A stretch of 64,000 bases of DNA from Bacteroidales bacterium UBA3290 (lineage in GTDB: Bacteria > Bacteroidota > Bacteroidia > Bacteroidales > UBA932), in assembly GCA_002361615.1 (NCBI GenBank), contig DETK01000044.1, positions 42,614-106,613 of the forward strand, written 5' to 3'. A program made the translations under genes and the position numbers. The first letter of the stretch is position 1. Every line of letters starts with the position of its first letter. Of the stretch, positions 28,505 to 37,576 are shown one piece after another. Under the pieces are notes generated by a model that saw only the letters and a program-made list of their open reading frames with translations, was not told the DNA's origin and did not search any database.

Positions 28505-28523
28505 GTATTTTTGTTAAAAATAC
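28505..28523 (+). promoter_or_regulatory. Leader hairpin before beta-prism gene
   Basis: GTATTTTT-GTT-AAAAATAC is a perfect 8-bp stem ending 13 bases before the ATG at 28537. It is flanked by CGGTAT and ATACCG, which could form an alternative longer pairing that reaches the start region. Possible translational control element. Confidence 0.4.
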
Positions 28524-28536
28524 AAACGATACCGTT

Positions 28537-29691
28537 ATGACAAAAAAGTTTTCAGCATTCGTCATTTTGTTGATGGCGTTTACCTTTTCCATGGCAGCCT
28601 CCGGCGCCCGGATTCAGCAGGATGAACCTGCTTCCGCACCTGAGAGTTATATCCGCGATATCAAGCTCATCGGCGGGAATTCCTCAGAGGTTTCTTCCCT
28701 GAAGGCGAAGGCCCGTAAGGAGGGCTGGACCGTGATTGAAAGCGATCTGAACGCCGGCACGCGCGGCGATATCATCTATCTTTGCTACAAGACCGGCACG
28801 GGCGGCGACTGCATCACGGACCTCTATCTGAGCTCCAGTCACAATCCCGTCGGCGGGAGCATCACGGTGAAAGGGCGCGAATATACACTTTGCCCCAAAG
28901 ATGGCGGCATCCATTTCACCCACATCAACGGCGACCTTAACAGTAATGCCGGCGGTGATGACATCCACCTTTATTATACAAAAGACCGGTTCGGCGACGG
29001 CCGTGCGCTTACCGATATCTGGTTTAATGCCTCTGCAAAAGGCGCCGTCGGCAAGAATGGTACGGACGAAGCCTACGACCTCAACAAAGGTGCCGGCGGC
29101 GATGACATCTTCCTGCACTTCAGTACGACAAAGTCCTCCTCTTCCTCTTCTTCCTCCTCTTCCACGACTGTCTCCAATTCTCCGAAGCCTTCATCCGGCG
29201 GCGAGAAGTACGTCAGTGCCGTGAAGCTCATCGGCGGGAGTTCCTCAGAGGTTTCTTCCCTGAAGGCGAAGGCCCGTAAGGAGGGCTGGACCGTGATTGA
29301 AAGCGATCTGAACGCCGGCACGCGCGGCGATATCATCTATCTTTGCTACAAGACCGGCACGGGCGGCAACTGCATCACGGACCTGTACCTGAGTTCCCGC
29401 TCGAATCCGGTATCCGGTTCCCTTACGGTAGGCGGACGTTCCTACACGCTTTGTCCGTATGAAGGCGGCAGTCATTTCACGGGTATCAAGGGCGACCTGA
29501 ACAGCAATGCCGGCGGCGATGACATCCACATCTACTACACCCAGGACTCGTTCGGCGACGGACGTCGCGTCACCGGGATCTGGTTCAACGCGTCTTCCGG
29601 CGGCGCTGTGGGCAAGGATGGTGGAAGTGCCTACGACCTCAACAAGGGGGCGGGCGGCGATGACATTTTCATGCATTTTTCTATCAGGTAG
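28537..29691 (+). CDS. Secreted double beta-prism (MABP-like) protein
   Basis: 384 residues from ATG 28537 (MTKKFSAFVILLMAF, signal peptide). Two modules of about 145 residues are joined by a Ser-rich linker. Each module has three related strands ending in DLN motifs: SDLNAGTRGDIIYLCYKTGT, GDLNSNAGGDDIHLYY and YDLNKGAGGDDIFLHFS. This matches the threefold pattern of MABP/beta-prism domains, known in eukaryotic MVB12 and beside bacterial MACPF pore proteins. Probably binds membranes or surface ligands; no pore domain is present here. The two modules share an almost identical 161-base DNA block. Confidence 0.7.
   Translation: MTKKFSAFVILLMAFTFSMAASGARIQQDEPASAPESYIRDIKLIGGNSSEVSSLKAKARKEGWTVIESDLNAGTRGDIIYLCYKTGTGGDCITDLYLSSSHNPVGGSITVKGREYTLCPKDGGIHFTHINGDLNSNAGGDDIHLYYTKDRFGDGRALTDIWFNASAKGAVGKNGTDEAYDLNKGAGGDDIFLHFSTTKSSSSSSSSSSTTVSNSPKPSSGGEKYVSAVKLIGGSSSEVSSLKAKARKEGWTVIESDLNAGTRGDIIYLCYKTGTGGNCITDLYLSSRSNPVSGSLTVGGRSYTLCPYEGGSHFTGIKGDLNSNAGGDDIHIYYTQDSFGDGRRVTGIWFNASSGGAVGKDGGSAYDLNKGAGGDDIFMHFSIR
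28663..28823 (+). repeat. Intragenic 161-bp repeat, copy 1
   Basis: Matches 29224-29384 with only two differences that I can see. The rest of the two modules has diverged much more, so this part looks recently copied or homogenised by gene conversion. Confidence 0.85.
29224..29384 (+). repeat. Intragenic 161-bp repeat, copy 2
   Basis: Second copy of the block at 28663-28823; the differences are in GGGAATTCC/GGGAGTTCC and GGCGACTG/GGCAACTG. Confidence 0.85.
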
Positions 29692-29713
29692 GTTTTTTGT
29701 GTAGTTTTGCATC

Positions 29714-31396
29714 ATGATGATGCGAACGATACTGTCGGCCTTGCTGGCCGGCCTCTTGTCCCTGCCCTGTGCAGCCGCCGAAGATGTATCCTATGAACGG
29801 ATCCGTTTCGAGCGGCTGCCCGATATGAAAACGCCTCGGGCCGGGCATCTCATGCTGGTGACAGGCAATGAAATAACGGTATTCGGAGGCCATACCGACG
29901 GGTTCAATCCGGTGGGGACGGCCGAGTCCTTCCGGAACGGCACCTGGTATTCCCTGCAGATGTCCTGGCCGCATGACGGTGGATGCTTTGCGGTGCTGCC
30001 GGACGGGCGTGTCTTTCTGGGCGGGGGAAGCGCTGAATCTTTCGGAATCGGTCAGAGTTGGGGTGCGGAAATCTATGATCCGGAGACGCACGGTTTTCAT
30101 CCGATCGGCATCATGGACCGCAGAAGGGCGTATGCTTCTGCCCTGACACTTCCCGACGGAAAGATTGTCATTGCCGGCAATTGGTACGCTGAAGACGGCG
30201 TGGCACTGTATGATCCCGGAGAAGGCTTCCTTTCGCTGAAGAATCTGCCTGTTGGCTGGAATGCCCCTTATATTCTCCCTGCTTCTCCCGATGAGGCTGT
30301 CATTTTCGGCCGGGAAGACAATTACGGAAACCCGGCTTACGGCCGGGTGGACCTGCTCCGGGGGGATACACTGCATGTTTCCCTGCTGGAGGACTGGACT
30401 GTCAAGGTAGTTTCTTTCCTGGAAGAAAACCTGAAGATTGCCGACTACACATATCTGCTTCCCATCGAACGGTCGTCCGACGGCCAGATTGGCATCCTGA
30501 AAGTGTCGGAAGGTCACTTTTCCTTGTTGGAAACCGACACGCCGTTCCCCATGAAAGGACCTTTCGGCGGTCCGGTGAACTGGACTTCCTGGTTTCAGGT
30601 GAAGCGCCCTCTCCGCCAGGCATGGATGCTGGGCTATGACGTCAAAGGGCGGATTTGTCTGGCCCGCATCGATTACGATGCTACTTTCGATGGAGGAAAG
30701 GCCGACCTGCGGCTCTTCTATGCCGAAGATGCTTCCGGCGCTTTCCCGCAGGGACGGGTCTGCCTGATGCCGGACGGCAGTTTGCTGATGTCCGGAGGTG
30801 TGGAACGGGACCTCAGCCGGCCGAATGAGATTGCGTTCACCAACTTTCAGACGAGCGCTGCAGTCTATCGTTTTTATCCGGATCAGTTCCGGCAGGGCGG
30901 GTTTCCATTTTGGCTATTTGCCGCCATCATCTTTTTGGCTGCCGGTGGCCTTCTTCTGCTGATTGTGCTTCGCCGGCGGAAGAAAGTGTCTCCCCTTGTG
31001 CCAGTGGGAACGAACGAAAGGGTTGCCGGAGAAACGGTCGGGAAGCTCAGTACCGACCTGATGGGAGAAATCGACCGGCTGATCATGAAAAAGGAACTCT
31101 TCAAGCAGAAGGACCTCCGCGTCTCGGACATCGCCTCCCTGCTGGCCACCAACCAAACCTATATCAGCCTGCTGGTCAACAATCTGTCGGGGAATAATTT
31201 CGCATCGCTGATCAGCGGCTACCGCATCCGTTATGCCCAGGAACTGATGCGCAAGCGTCCTGACATGCCGCACGCCGATGTGGCGGAAGCTGCCGGCTTC
31301 TCCTCCCGCACCGCGTTCCTGCGCACGTTCAAGGCACAGACCGGCCTGACGCCTTCCGAGTGGAAGCGGCAGGAAGGGTTGGGTAACGTCTTTTAA
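29714..31396 (+). CDS. Kelch-like sensor with membrane span and AraC-type HTH
   Basis: 560 residues. Signal peptide (MMMRTILSALLAGLLSLPCA), then Kelch-like beta-propeller repeats (RAGHLMLVTGNEITVFGGHT; CFAVLPDGRVFLGGGSAES; ALTLPDGKIVIAGNW), one membrane helix near 395-417 (FWLFAAIIFLAAGGLLLLIV), a basic stop-transfer stretch, and a C-terminal AraC/XylS DNA-binding domain (LRVSDIASLLATNQTYISLL; HADVAEAAGFSSRTAFLRTF). This is a membrane-bound one-component regulator: a periplasmic propeller reads a signal and the cytoplasmic domain binds DNA. A TAGTTTTG box lies just upstream. Its last 4 bases overlap the convergent S9 peptidase gene. Confidence 0.8.
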   Translation: MMMRTILSALLAGLLSLPCAAAEDVSYERIRFERLPDMKTPRAGHLMLVTGNEITVFGGHTDGFNPVGTAESFRNGTWYSLQMSWPHDGGCFAVLPDGRVFLGGGSAESFGIGQSWGAEIYDPETHGFHPIGIMDRRRAYASALTLPDGKIVIAGNWYAEDGVALYDPGEGFLSLKNLPVGWNAPYILPASPDEAVIFGREDNYGNPAYGRVDLLRGDTLHVSLLEDWTVKVVSFLEENLKIADYTYLLPIERSSDGQIGILKVSEGHFSLLETDTPFPMKGPFGGPVNWTSWFQVKRPLRQAWMLGYDVKGRICLARIDYDATFDGGKADLRLFYAEDASGAFPQGRVCLMPDGSLLMSGGVERDLSRPNEIAFTNFQTSAAVYRFYPDQFRQGGFPFWLFAAIIFLAAGGLLLLIVLRRRKKVSPLVPVGTNERVAGETVGKLSTDLMGEIDRLIMKKELFKQKDLRVSDIASLLATNQTYISLLVNNLSGNNFASLISGYRIRYAQELMRKRPDMPHADVAEAAGFSSRTAFLRTFKAQTGLTPSEWKRQEGLGNVF

Positions 31397-33306
31397 AGAT
31401 AATCTTCGAAATACATCGTTACCTTGTCCATCAGGTGGACCCGGTCGACGCCCCGCACGTTGTGGGGGTGTGTCGGATACGGGAAGTAGTCCACTTGCAC
31501 CTTGTTCTTGATGCAGCTTTCGATGAAGCTCAGGCTATGTTCCCAGACCACCGTGTCGTCGATCGCGCCCTGGCAGATAAGCAGCTTGGACTTGAGGTCT
31601 TTGGCGCGCGGAATCAGCGAGGTTTTCGCAAAACCTTCCGGGTTGGTGGCTTCGGTCTCCATATAGCGTTCGCCATACATCACCTCGTACCATTTCCAGT
31701 CGATGACAGGACCGCCGGCCACCGCGACCTTGAAGACTTCCGGATAGTTGACCGTCAGCGAGATGGTCATGAAACCGCCATAGCTCCAGCCGTGTACGCC
31801 GATGCGGTCGCGGTCCACCCACGGATGCGACATCAGCCACTTCATGCCTTCCATCTGGTCGGCCATCTCCACCTGGCCGCACTGGCGGTGGATGGCTTTC
31901 TCGTATTCGGCGCCATGGTTCGGCGTTCCGCGGTTGTCCATCGTGAAGACGATATAGCCGTGCTGTGCCATATAGATGTCCCAGCGCGACATACCGCCCT
32001 GATAGACGTCGCGGATCAGCTGCGTATGCGGGCCGCCGTACACGTAGAGGATCACAGGATATTTTTTCGAAGGATCGAAATCGATCGGATAGACGAGGCC
32101 GTAGTGATTGTCGTACTTGCCGTCGGCGCTCTTGACCGTACCGGTCTCGATCCGGCAGCTGGTCAGCAGCGGGCTCGGCTCGGGAGCCCGGTAAAGCTCC
32201 GTGAACTTCTTGCCGTCGGTCGTTCCCCAGCCCGCGGCGCGCGGCACATTGAGCGAGGACCAGCTGTCCATGAAGTATTTGCCATCAGGCGAGATCTGGC
32301 ACATGTGCCAGCCCTTCTCCCGGGTAAGCCGGAGTTTCTTGCCGGTTTTCAGATCCACGCGGAAGAGATGGTTCTCCACGGGAGAGACCTCGGCGGAATA
32401 GTAATAGATATAGCGGCCGCGCTGCGTCAGGTAGGAGCAGTCGGCATCCACGTCGGTCAGGCGGCGGGGTGCGAACTTCCCGCTTGCGGAGCAGAGGTAG
32501 TAGTTCTTGTAGCCGTCCCGGTTGTCCGTGAAATAGAGGAACTGGTCAGGATCCGTGTCGAGGAACACGAGCGGTTCCTGTGGCTCCACCCAGCGTTCGT
32601 TCTCCTCGGTCAGGAGCGTGCCCAGGCGGCGGCCGTCCGCCACGTCATAGACGTTCAGGTGGACGTGCTTCTGCGCCCGGTCAAGGACCTGGATATAAAT
32701 GCGGTCGCTTCCGGGGCCCCAGGTGATGTTGGTCAGGTACCGTTCTTCGTCGAAATCGTCCACTTGCAGCCAGACCGTCGTGCCTTTGGCTATATCGTAC
32801 ACGCCCAGGGCGATCTGCTCGGAGGTCATTCCGTTCATCGGATAGCGGATCTCCCGCAAGGTGCCGGTGCGCGTGGTGATGTCGAGCAGCGGGAAGAGCG
32901 TGACGCCGCGTTCGTCTTTCCGGTAGAAAGCGATCTTGCTGCTGTCGGGCGAGACGAAGATGCCACCGCTGATGCCGAATTCGTTGCGGCTGACGCTCTG
33001 CCCGCACACGATGCCGGGATCGGCGTATGCCGTAATGGCGTGCTCCACCCCTTCCGCATCCTTATAGTAGAGGTTGTTCCCGCGGGGATAGGCCAGCGGT
33101 TCAGGACGCTGCCGGCGCGGAGGGACGCCCGGTTCATCCTGCGCCACGACCGCCTTGTCGCCGGTCCAGTGCCAGGTCGGAGACTGGATCATCAGGCCGC
33201 GGCCCAGCACGGCTTCTTCCATGGTCATCACCCTGCGCTCTTCCTGAGCCAGGGAAAGCTGCCCGGCCATCAGCAGGGTCAGCAAGGCAAATACGATTCG
33301 TTTCAT
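31393..33306 (-). CDS. S9 family dipeptidyl peptidase (DPP4-like)
   Basis: 637 residues with a signal peptide (MKRIVFALLTLLMAGQLSLA). N-terminal beta-propeller (for example ISPDGKYFMDSWSSLNVPRA) and C-terminal alpha/beta hydrolase with nucleophile GWSYGG, acid in QGAIDDTV and His in YPTHPHNVRGVDRVHL. Periplasmic removal of dipeptides from peptides; shorter than typical DPP4 (about 720). Confidence 0.88.
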   Translation of the reverse strand: MKRIVFALLTLLMAGQLSLAQEERRVMTMEEAVLGRGLMIQSPTWHWTGDKAVVAQDEPGVPPRRQRPEPLAYPRGNNLYYKDAEGVEHAITAYADPGIVCGQSVSRNEFGISGGIFVSPDSSKIAFYRKDERGVTLFPLLDITTRTGTLREIRYPMNGMTSEQIALGVYDIAKGTTVWLQVDDFDEERYLTNITWGPGSDRIYIQVLDRAQKHVHLNVYDVADGRRLGTLLTEENERWVEPQEPLVFLDTDPDQFLYFTDNRDGYKNYYLCSASGKFAPRRLTDVDADCSYLTQRGRYIYYYSAEVSPVENHLFRVDLKTGKKLRLTREKGWHMCQISPDGKYFMDSWSSLNVPRAAGWGTTDGKKFTELYRAPEPSPLLTSCRIETGTVKSADGKYDNHYGLVYPIDFDPSKKYPVILYVYGGPHTQLIRDVYQGGMSRWDIYMAQHGYIVFTMDNRGTPNHGAEYEKAIHRQCGQVEMADQMEGMKWLMSHPWVDRDRIGVHGWSYGGFMTISLTVNYPEVFKVAVAGGPVIDWKWYEVMYGERYMETEATNPEGFAKTSLIPRAKDLKSKLLICQGAIDDTVVWEHSLSFIESCIKNKVQVDYFPYPTHPHNVRGVDRVHLMDKVTMYFEDYL

Positions 33307-33400
33307 ACCGTAAAGTTACCTTTTTTTTGCCCAAAAGCACGTCAAACGAATGGTTTTGTCTTTTTTTCCGTAATTTTGCTTGCTATAATAAACGATTCGT

Positions 33401-34108
33401 ATGGATAAAAAAGCAGAACGCATCCAGACTTCTTTCCTCAACGGCGTTGAGCGCAAAGCACTGGTATGGCTGGCCGAACGGCAGCCCCGATGGGTCTCAT
33501 CCGACCTTCTGACCTGGGTTGGAACCATGGGCTCCGTTCTGATCGCACTCGGATACATCTTGTCGCACTTAAATGTGAACTGGCTCTGGCTCAGCACATT
33601 CGGGCTAATCGTCAACTGGTATGGCGACTCGCTCGACGGCACCCTCGCCCGCGTGCGCAAGACCCAGCGACCCATCTACGGCTACTATATCGACCACACG
33701 GTCGACGGCATCAACGAAACCCTGATGTTCGTCGGTCTCGGTCTGTCGCCCTTCCTGAACCTCTACATCGCCCTGGCGATGCTGGTCGTCTATCTGCAGC
33801 TCACCCTCAACGTGAGTATGAACGCGCATCTCAAATCCGAGTTCAAGCTGACCTACGCTGGTCTCGGCCCCACGGAGTTCCGGCTGGCAGCCATCCTGCT
33901 CAACACGCTGCTGATCTTCATTAAACCCTGGCAGCAGTTCGAGCGGGTCGTGGTCATCCTGGGCAAGAAGGTCTTCATCCATGCGCTCGATTATCCCGGT
34001 CTGGTGATCCTGGCCATCCTTATCCTGATCTTCATGGTCACCATCATCAAGGACGCCCGTTACTACGCCCGGATCGACCCGATGCCCCGGCGCAAGGAAG
34101 AGAAGTAG
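33401..34108 (+). CDS. CDP-alcohol phosphatidyltransferase
   Basis: 235 residues with about six membrane helices. The full signature D-x2-DG-x2-AR-x8-9-G-x3-D-x3-D is present: GDSLDGTLARVRK then YGYYIDHTVD. Transfers a phosphatidyl or related group from a CDP-linked donor to an alcohol; the acceptor cannot be read from sequence. A TAATTTTG box lies upstream and the acyltransferase gene follows after one base, so both act in phospholipid synthesis. Confidence 0.88.
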   Translation: MDKKAERIQTSFLNGVERKALVWLAERQPRWVSSDLLTWVGTMGSVLIALGYILSHLNVNWLWLSTFGLIVNWYGDSLDGTLARVRKTQRPIYGYYIDHTVDGINETLMFVGLGLSPFLNLYIALAMLVVYLQLTLNVSMNAHLKSEFKLTYAGLGPTEFRLAAILLNTLLIFIKPWQQFERVVVILGKKVFIHALDYPGLVILAILILIFMVTIIKDARYYARIDPMPRRKEEK

Positions 34109-34109
34109 A

Positions 34110-34964
34110 ATGCCCGTCATCACCGTACAGGAAGTCCAGGAAATGGTCCCGAAGCTGCGTGGCAAGCGGGGCGCTTCCCTTGTGAAAAAGCTGATGCACC
34201 TGGCATCGGTCGACAAGGTCAACGACCTTTACGACCGCAATTGCCAGTGGCAGGGAGCCGATTTTGCAGGCGCCCTGCTCCGCGACATCGGCGTAGACTT
34301 CCTGATCGGCAATCCGCAGCGGCTCGAGGCCCTTCCCGAAGGTCCGTTCATCACCGTCAGCAACCACCCCTACGGCCATCTCGACGGCATCACGCTCATC
34401 GACGTGCTGGGCCACGTCCGCCCGGATTATAAGGTAATGGTCAACGAAATCCTCGCCCATATCCGGGCCATGTCGCCCAATTTCATCAATGTCGTGCCCA
34501 AGGGCGACAAGGAGACCGGGCCCCAGGCTTCCAGCCTGGGCGGCGTCCGTGAGACGCTCGGGCACCTGCGCGACGGACACGCTGTCGGCTTTTTCCCTTC
34601 CGGGGCCGTCTCCGACCTCAGTCTGAAGGATCGCTGCATCCGCGACCGGGAGTGGCAGGTGCCTGTCCTGCGCCTGATCCGGAAGGCCGGTGTGCCGGTC
34701 GTGCCCATCCGCTTTTTCGACCGCAACTCCCTTTTCTTCTACTCGCTGGGACTGATCGACTGGCGGGTCCGTCTCATCCGCCTGTGCGGGGAAGTCTTTA
34801 ACAAAAGAGGGAAACAGCCCCGGTTCGGCATCGGGGAAATCATCACCCCCGAACAGCAAGCCGCCTGCGAAAGCACCGAGGCGCTCGGCGCCCTGCTGCG
34901 CAGCAGCGTTTATGAGATGCCACTTCCCGAAACCTTCAAGAAACGTAGTGAATTCTCCTTCTGA
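34110..34964 (+). CDS. Lysophospholipid acyltransferase family protein
   Basis: 284 residues. Motif I is SNHPYGHLDG and motif III FFPSGAVSDL, the latter a variant of FPEGTRS found in Bacteroidetes proteins once called hemolysins. Adds an acyl chain to a glycerophosphate or ornithine/glycine-type lipid. One base separates it from the CDP-alcohol transferase gene. Confidence 0.8.
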   Translation: MPVITVQEVQEMVPKLRGKRGASLVKKLMHLASVDKVNDLYDRNCQWQGADFAGALLRDIGVDFLIGNPQRLEALPEGPFITVSNHPYGHLDGITLIDVLGHVRPDYKVMVNEILAHIRAMSPNFINVVPKGDKETGPQASSLGGVRETLGHLRDGHAVGFFPSGAVSDLSLKDRCIRDREWQVPVLRLIRKAGVPVVPIRFFDRNSLFFYSLGLIDWRVRLIRLCGEVFNKRGKQPRFGIGEIITPEQQAACESTEALGALLRSSVYEMPLPETFKKRSEFSF

Positions 34965-34967
34965 GCA

Positions 34968-36587
34968 ATGAAACGAATCTGTCAGACCCTCCTGCTCCTG
35001 TCCGTTCTTCTACTCCCGTCTGTCAGCACGGCACAGGTCCGCTTTGACGGCAACTTCGAAGGCGGGGCCTTCGGAAGCGCCCAGCTGCTCGACTCAGCCA
35101 GCGTCATTGTGTCCCCGGGAGACACGGTCGTCCATCTTTCCTTCCTGGTCAACGGGAAATACGATCCCGAAAACCCCATCGACACCACCCTGGAACCCAG
35201 CGCGAACTGGTACTATTTCCGGATGACGGGCGTGAAAGGCAAACAGATCTACCTCACTTTGAAAGACAATGGCGTGGCGCGGAGTTCCTTCTCCTACGAC
35301 GGGGAGGTATGGGAGCATCTCCCGCTGGCCGAATCCCAACCGCGCCGTCTCGACAAGCGGTTCACACGCGATACGGTTTTCATCGCTCTGTATAACCCTT
35401 ACACCTACAGCTATCTTCAGGAACGGATCGAGGCCTGGACCAAGCACCCCGACGTACTGCTTGACACCATCGGCTTCAGCCACGAAGGCCGCCCGTTGCA
35501 GCTGATGCATATCACGGACCTTTCGGTTCCCGCCGAAAAGAAAGCCCGCCTGTGGATCCACGCGCGGCAGCACCCCTCGGAAACGCCGTCTTCCTATCTG
35601 GTGGACGGGTTGGTGGACTATCTTCTCGGTGATACGCCCCAGGCCCGGTCTCTCCGCCAGCAACTCGATACCTATGTGCTTCCTTTCGCCAACCCCGACG
35701 GGGTAGCGAACGGTCTCTCCCGCTGCAACGCCATCGGCGTGAATCAAGAGATCAACTTTGGACGAAGCGAAGACAGCACTGTCGTGGAAGTGCGCGCCAT
35801 CAAACGCAAGCTCGAGGAACTGACCCGCGAGCGTCCTTTCGACTTCGTGATCAACAGCCACTCCCAGCTCTCCGAATCCGCCACGTTCTGGATGCATAAG
35901 GGCAGTACCACCACCCCGTCCTTCTTCCGCAAGCTCTGGGCGTACACAGGCCTGGTCAGCAGCCTCAACCCCTGCATCCGGCCCCTGGACATGAATTTCT
36001 CGGACATGGCGCCCCGCTACGTCGAGGGATGGATCTGGGACCGTTTCGGCGAAAACACCATCGCCCTGACGATTGAGACCACCTATAACTGCTACTCTTT
36101 TGACCGCGACGGTCTCTGGGCTGACAACGACAACATCCGCGCCTTCGGAAAACGGACGCTCCAGGCTATAGCCGAATATCTCGGACTGTCTCTTCCCGGA
36201 CGCTATCTGATTGAAACGCCAGCCCGCATGAAGGCCGGCTGGGAGCCTTCCCGCGGAGATGACCGCTCCTTCCTCGGATCAGAGGCATGGACGGCTGTCC
36301 GCGATGGAGCCCGGGTCACCTATCAGCTTGACAATCTGCCCGCCGGCCGCTACGCACTCTACCGCTTCGTTGCCGGCGACTGCATCGAGCCGGAAGGATA
36401 CGACCTTCGTGACAAGAAGACGGGCGAATGGATGGACCCTGGCGTCCACGGCTGGGTCTATCAAGAAACCGTCGTGCAGGAACGCGACGGCCGCTTCCGC
36501 TACACCTGGAAAGCCGCGGAAGGGGAAATGGCCGACGCCCTGCTGCTGATCAACTGCGATACGGAAGACAAGTCCCCGCTGAAATAA
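34968..36587 (+). CDS. M14 family zinc carboxypeptidase
   Basis: 539 residues with a signal peptide (MKRICQTLLLLSVLLLPSVS). N-terminal beta-sandwich, then the peptidase with zinc ligands HARQHPSET (HxxE) and the later His in VINSHSQLSE; EVNQ/NFGRSE region replaces the common NRNW. A C-terminal domain of about 130 residues may bind substrate. Exported peptidase; starts 3 bases after the acyltransferase. Confidence 0.82.
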   Translation: MKRICQTLLLLSVLLLPSVSTAQVRFDGNFEGGAFGSAQLLDSASVIVSPGDTVVHLSFLVNGKYDPENPIDTTLEPSANWYYFRMTGVKGKQIYLTLKDNGVARSSFSYDGEVWEHLPLAESQPRRLDKRFTRDTVFIALYNPYTYSYLQERIEAWTKHPDVLLDTIGFSHEGRPLQLMHITDLSVPAEKKARLWIHARQHPSETPSSYLVDGLVDYLLGDTPQARSLRQQLDTYVLPFANPDGVANGLSRCNAIGVNQEINFGRSEDSTVVEVRAIKRKLEELTRERPFDFVINSHSQLSESATFWMHKGSTTTPSFFRKLWAYTGLVSSLNPCIRPLDMNFSDMAPRYVEGWIWDRFGENTIALTIETTYNCYSFDRDGLWADNDNIRAFGKRTLQAIAEYLGLSLPGRYLIETPARMKAGWEPSRGDDRSFLGSEAWTAVRDGARVTYQLDNLPAGRYALYRFVAGDCIEPEGYDLRDKKTGEWMDPGVHGWVYQETVVQERDGRFRYTWKAAEGEMADALLLINCDTEDKSPLK

Positions 36588-36595
36588 AGAACGAC

Positions 36596-37378
36596 ATGGA
36601 TAAACTGACTGGTAAGAAAGTACTGATCACAGGAGCCAGTTCCGGCATAGGGGCCGCCCTCGCCCGCGAATTCGCCCGCAGGGGCGCAGACCTGATCCTG
36701 CTGGCCCGCAACCCGCAGCGGCTGGAAGCCGTCCGTCAGGAATGTCTGGGGCTCGGCGCCGGCGAAACCCGCCTGGTGCAGGCCGATACGACCGACTATC
36801 CCGCAATCGACACCTTTGCCTCTTCCCTGGAAGGACGCATCGATTTCCTGATTCTGAACGCAGGCATCTCCCAGCGTTCCCTGGCGATGGAAACGGCCGA
36901 AGAGGTTGACCGCCGGGTCATGGAAGTAGATTTCTTCGCGCCTGTCCACCTGACCAAGGTCCTGCACGCCGCCGGAAAGTGGGACGCTGACACGCACATC
37001 GCCGCCACCTCGTCTATTTCCGGCCTCTTCGGTTTTCCCCAACGTTCCGCTTACTGCGCAGCCAAGCACGCCATCAAGGGCTTCTTCGAAGCGCTGAAAC
37101 TGGAGACCGGCATGAACGTCACCCTCCTCTTTCCCGGCCGCATCAATACCCCCATCAGCCTGAGCGCCCTCGAAGGCGACGGCAGCGCACATGGCAAGAT
37201 GGACCCCGGCCAGGCCGGCGGCATGGACGCCGACACCTGCGCCCGCAAATGCGTCGACGGCATCGTCCGCGGCAAGCGTCAAGTCCGCGTCGGCGGCAAG
37301 GAAATGTTCGCCTGCTTCGCCTACAAATGGTTCCCGGGACTGTTCTTCCGCCTTGCCGGAAAGGTCTCCGCCGTCTGA
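36596..37378 (+). CDS. SDR family oxidoreductase
   Basis: 260 residues from ATG 36596, 8 bases after the peptidase stop. Rossmann motif TGASSGIGAALAREF, the NAG motif in FLILNAGIS, and the catalytic Ser-Tyr-Lys set (ATSSIS and SAYCAAKHA). Substrate unknown; the class resembles DHRS7-like enzymes acting on lipids or steroids. Confidence 0.88.
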   Translation: MDKLTGKKVLITGASSGIGAALAREFARRGADLILLARNPQRLEAVRQECLGLGAGETRLVQADTTDYPAIDTFASSLEGRIDFLILNAGISQRSLAMETAEEVDRRVMEVDFFAPVHLTKVLHAAGKWDADTHIAATSSISGLFGFPQRSAYCAAKHAIKGFFEALKLETGMNVTLLFPGRINTPISLSALEGDGSAHGKMDPGQAGGMDADTCARKCVDGIVRGKRQVRVGGKEMFACFAYKWFPGLFFRLAGKVSAV

Positions 37379-37411
37379 TCCCACCCTCAGGCAAGGATTC
37401 CGTTGATTTTT

Positions 37412-37443
37412 TTTGGACACAAAAAGAAAAATATCTACATTTG
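37412..37443 (+). promoter_or_regulatory. Canonical promoter of tRNA genes
   Basis: TTTG (37412-37415), 20 bases, TACATTTG (37436-37443). The tRNA-Pro body begins 11 bases after the box. It serves as an in-window reference for the normal -33/-7 spacing. Confidence 0.75.
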
Positions 37444-37453
37444 CGGTCCACTT

Positions 37454-37526
37454 CTGGATGTGGCGCAGTTGGTAGCGCACCTGGTTAGGGACCAGGAGGT
37501 CGCTGGTTCAAGTCCAGTCATCCAGA
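37454..37526 (+). tRNA. tRNA-Pro(AGG)
   Basis: 73 bases with all arms: acceptor CTGGATG/CATCCAG with discriminator A, D-stem GCGC/GCGC, anticodon stem CCTGG/CCAGG with loop TTAGGGA, T-arm GCTGG-TTCAAGT-CCAGT. The anticodon is AGG (codon CCU). C1-G72 and A73 and G35 G36 are proline identity features. No encoded CCA. A34 is unusual for a bacterial proline tRNA. Confidence 0.88.
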
Positions 37527-37576
37527 CCCAGCAAGCATGGCGGCCCTTTCGCCGACATGCTTTTTTGAATTCAACA

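Noticed and set aside
31435..33408. 657-codon plus-strand frame antisense to the S9 peptidase
   Set aside because: Shadow of the peptidase gene; no motifs, and the minus strand has signal peptide and catalytic triad.
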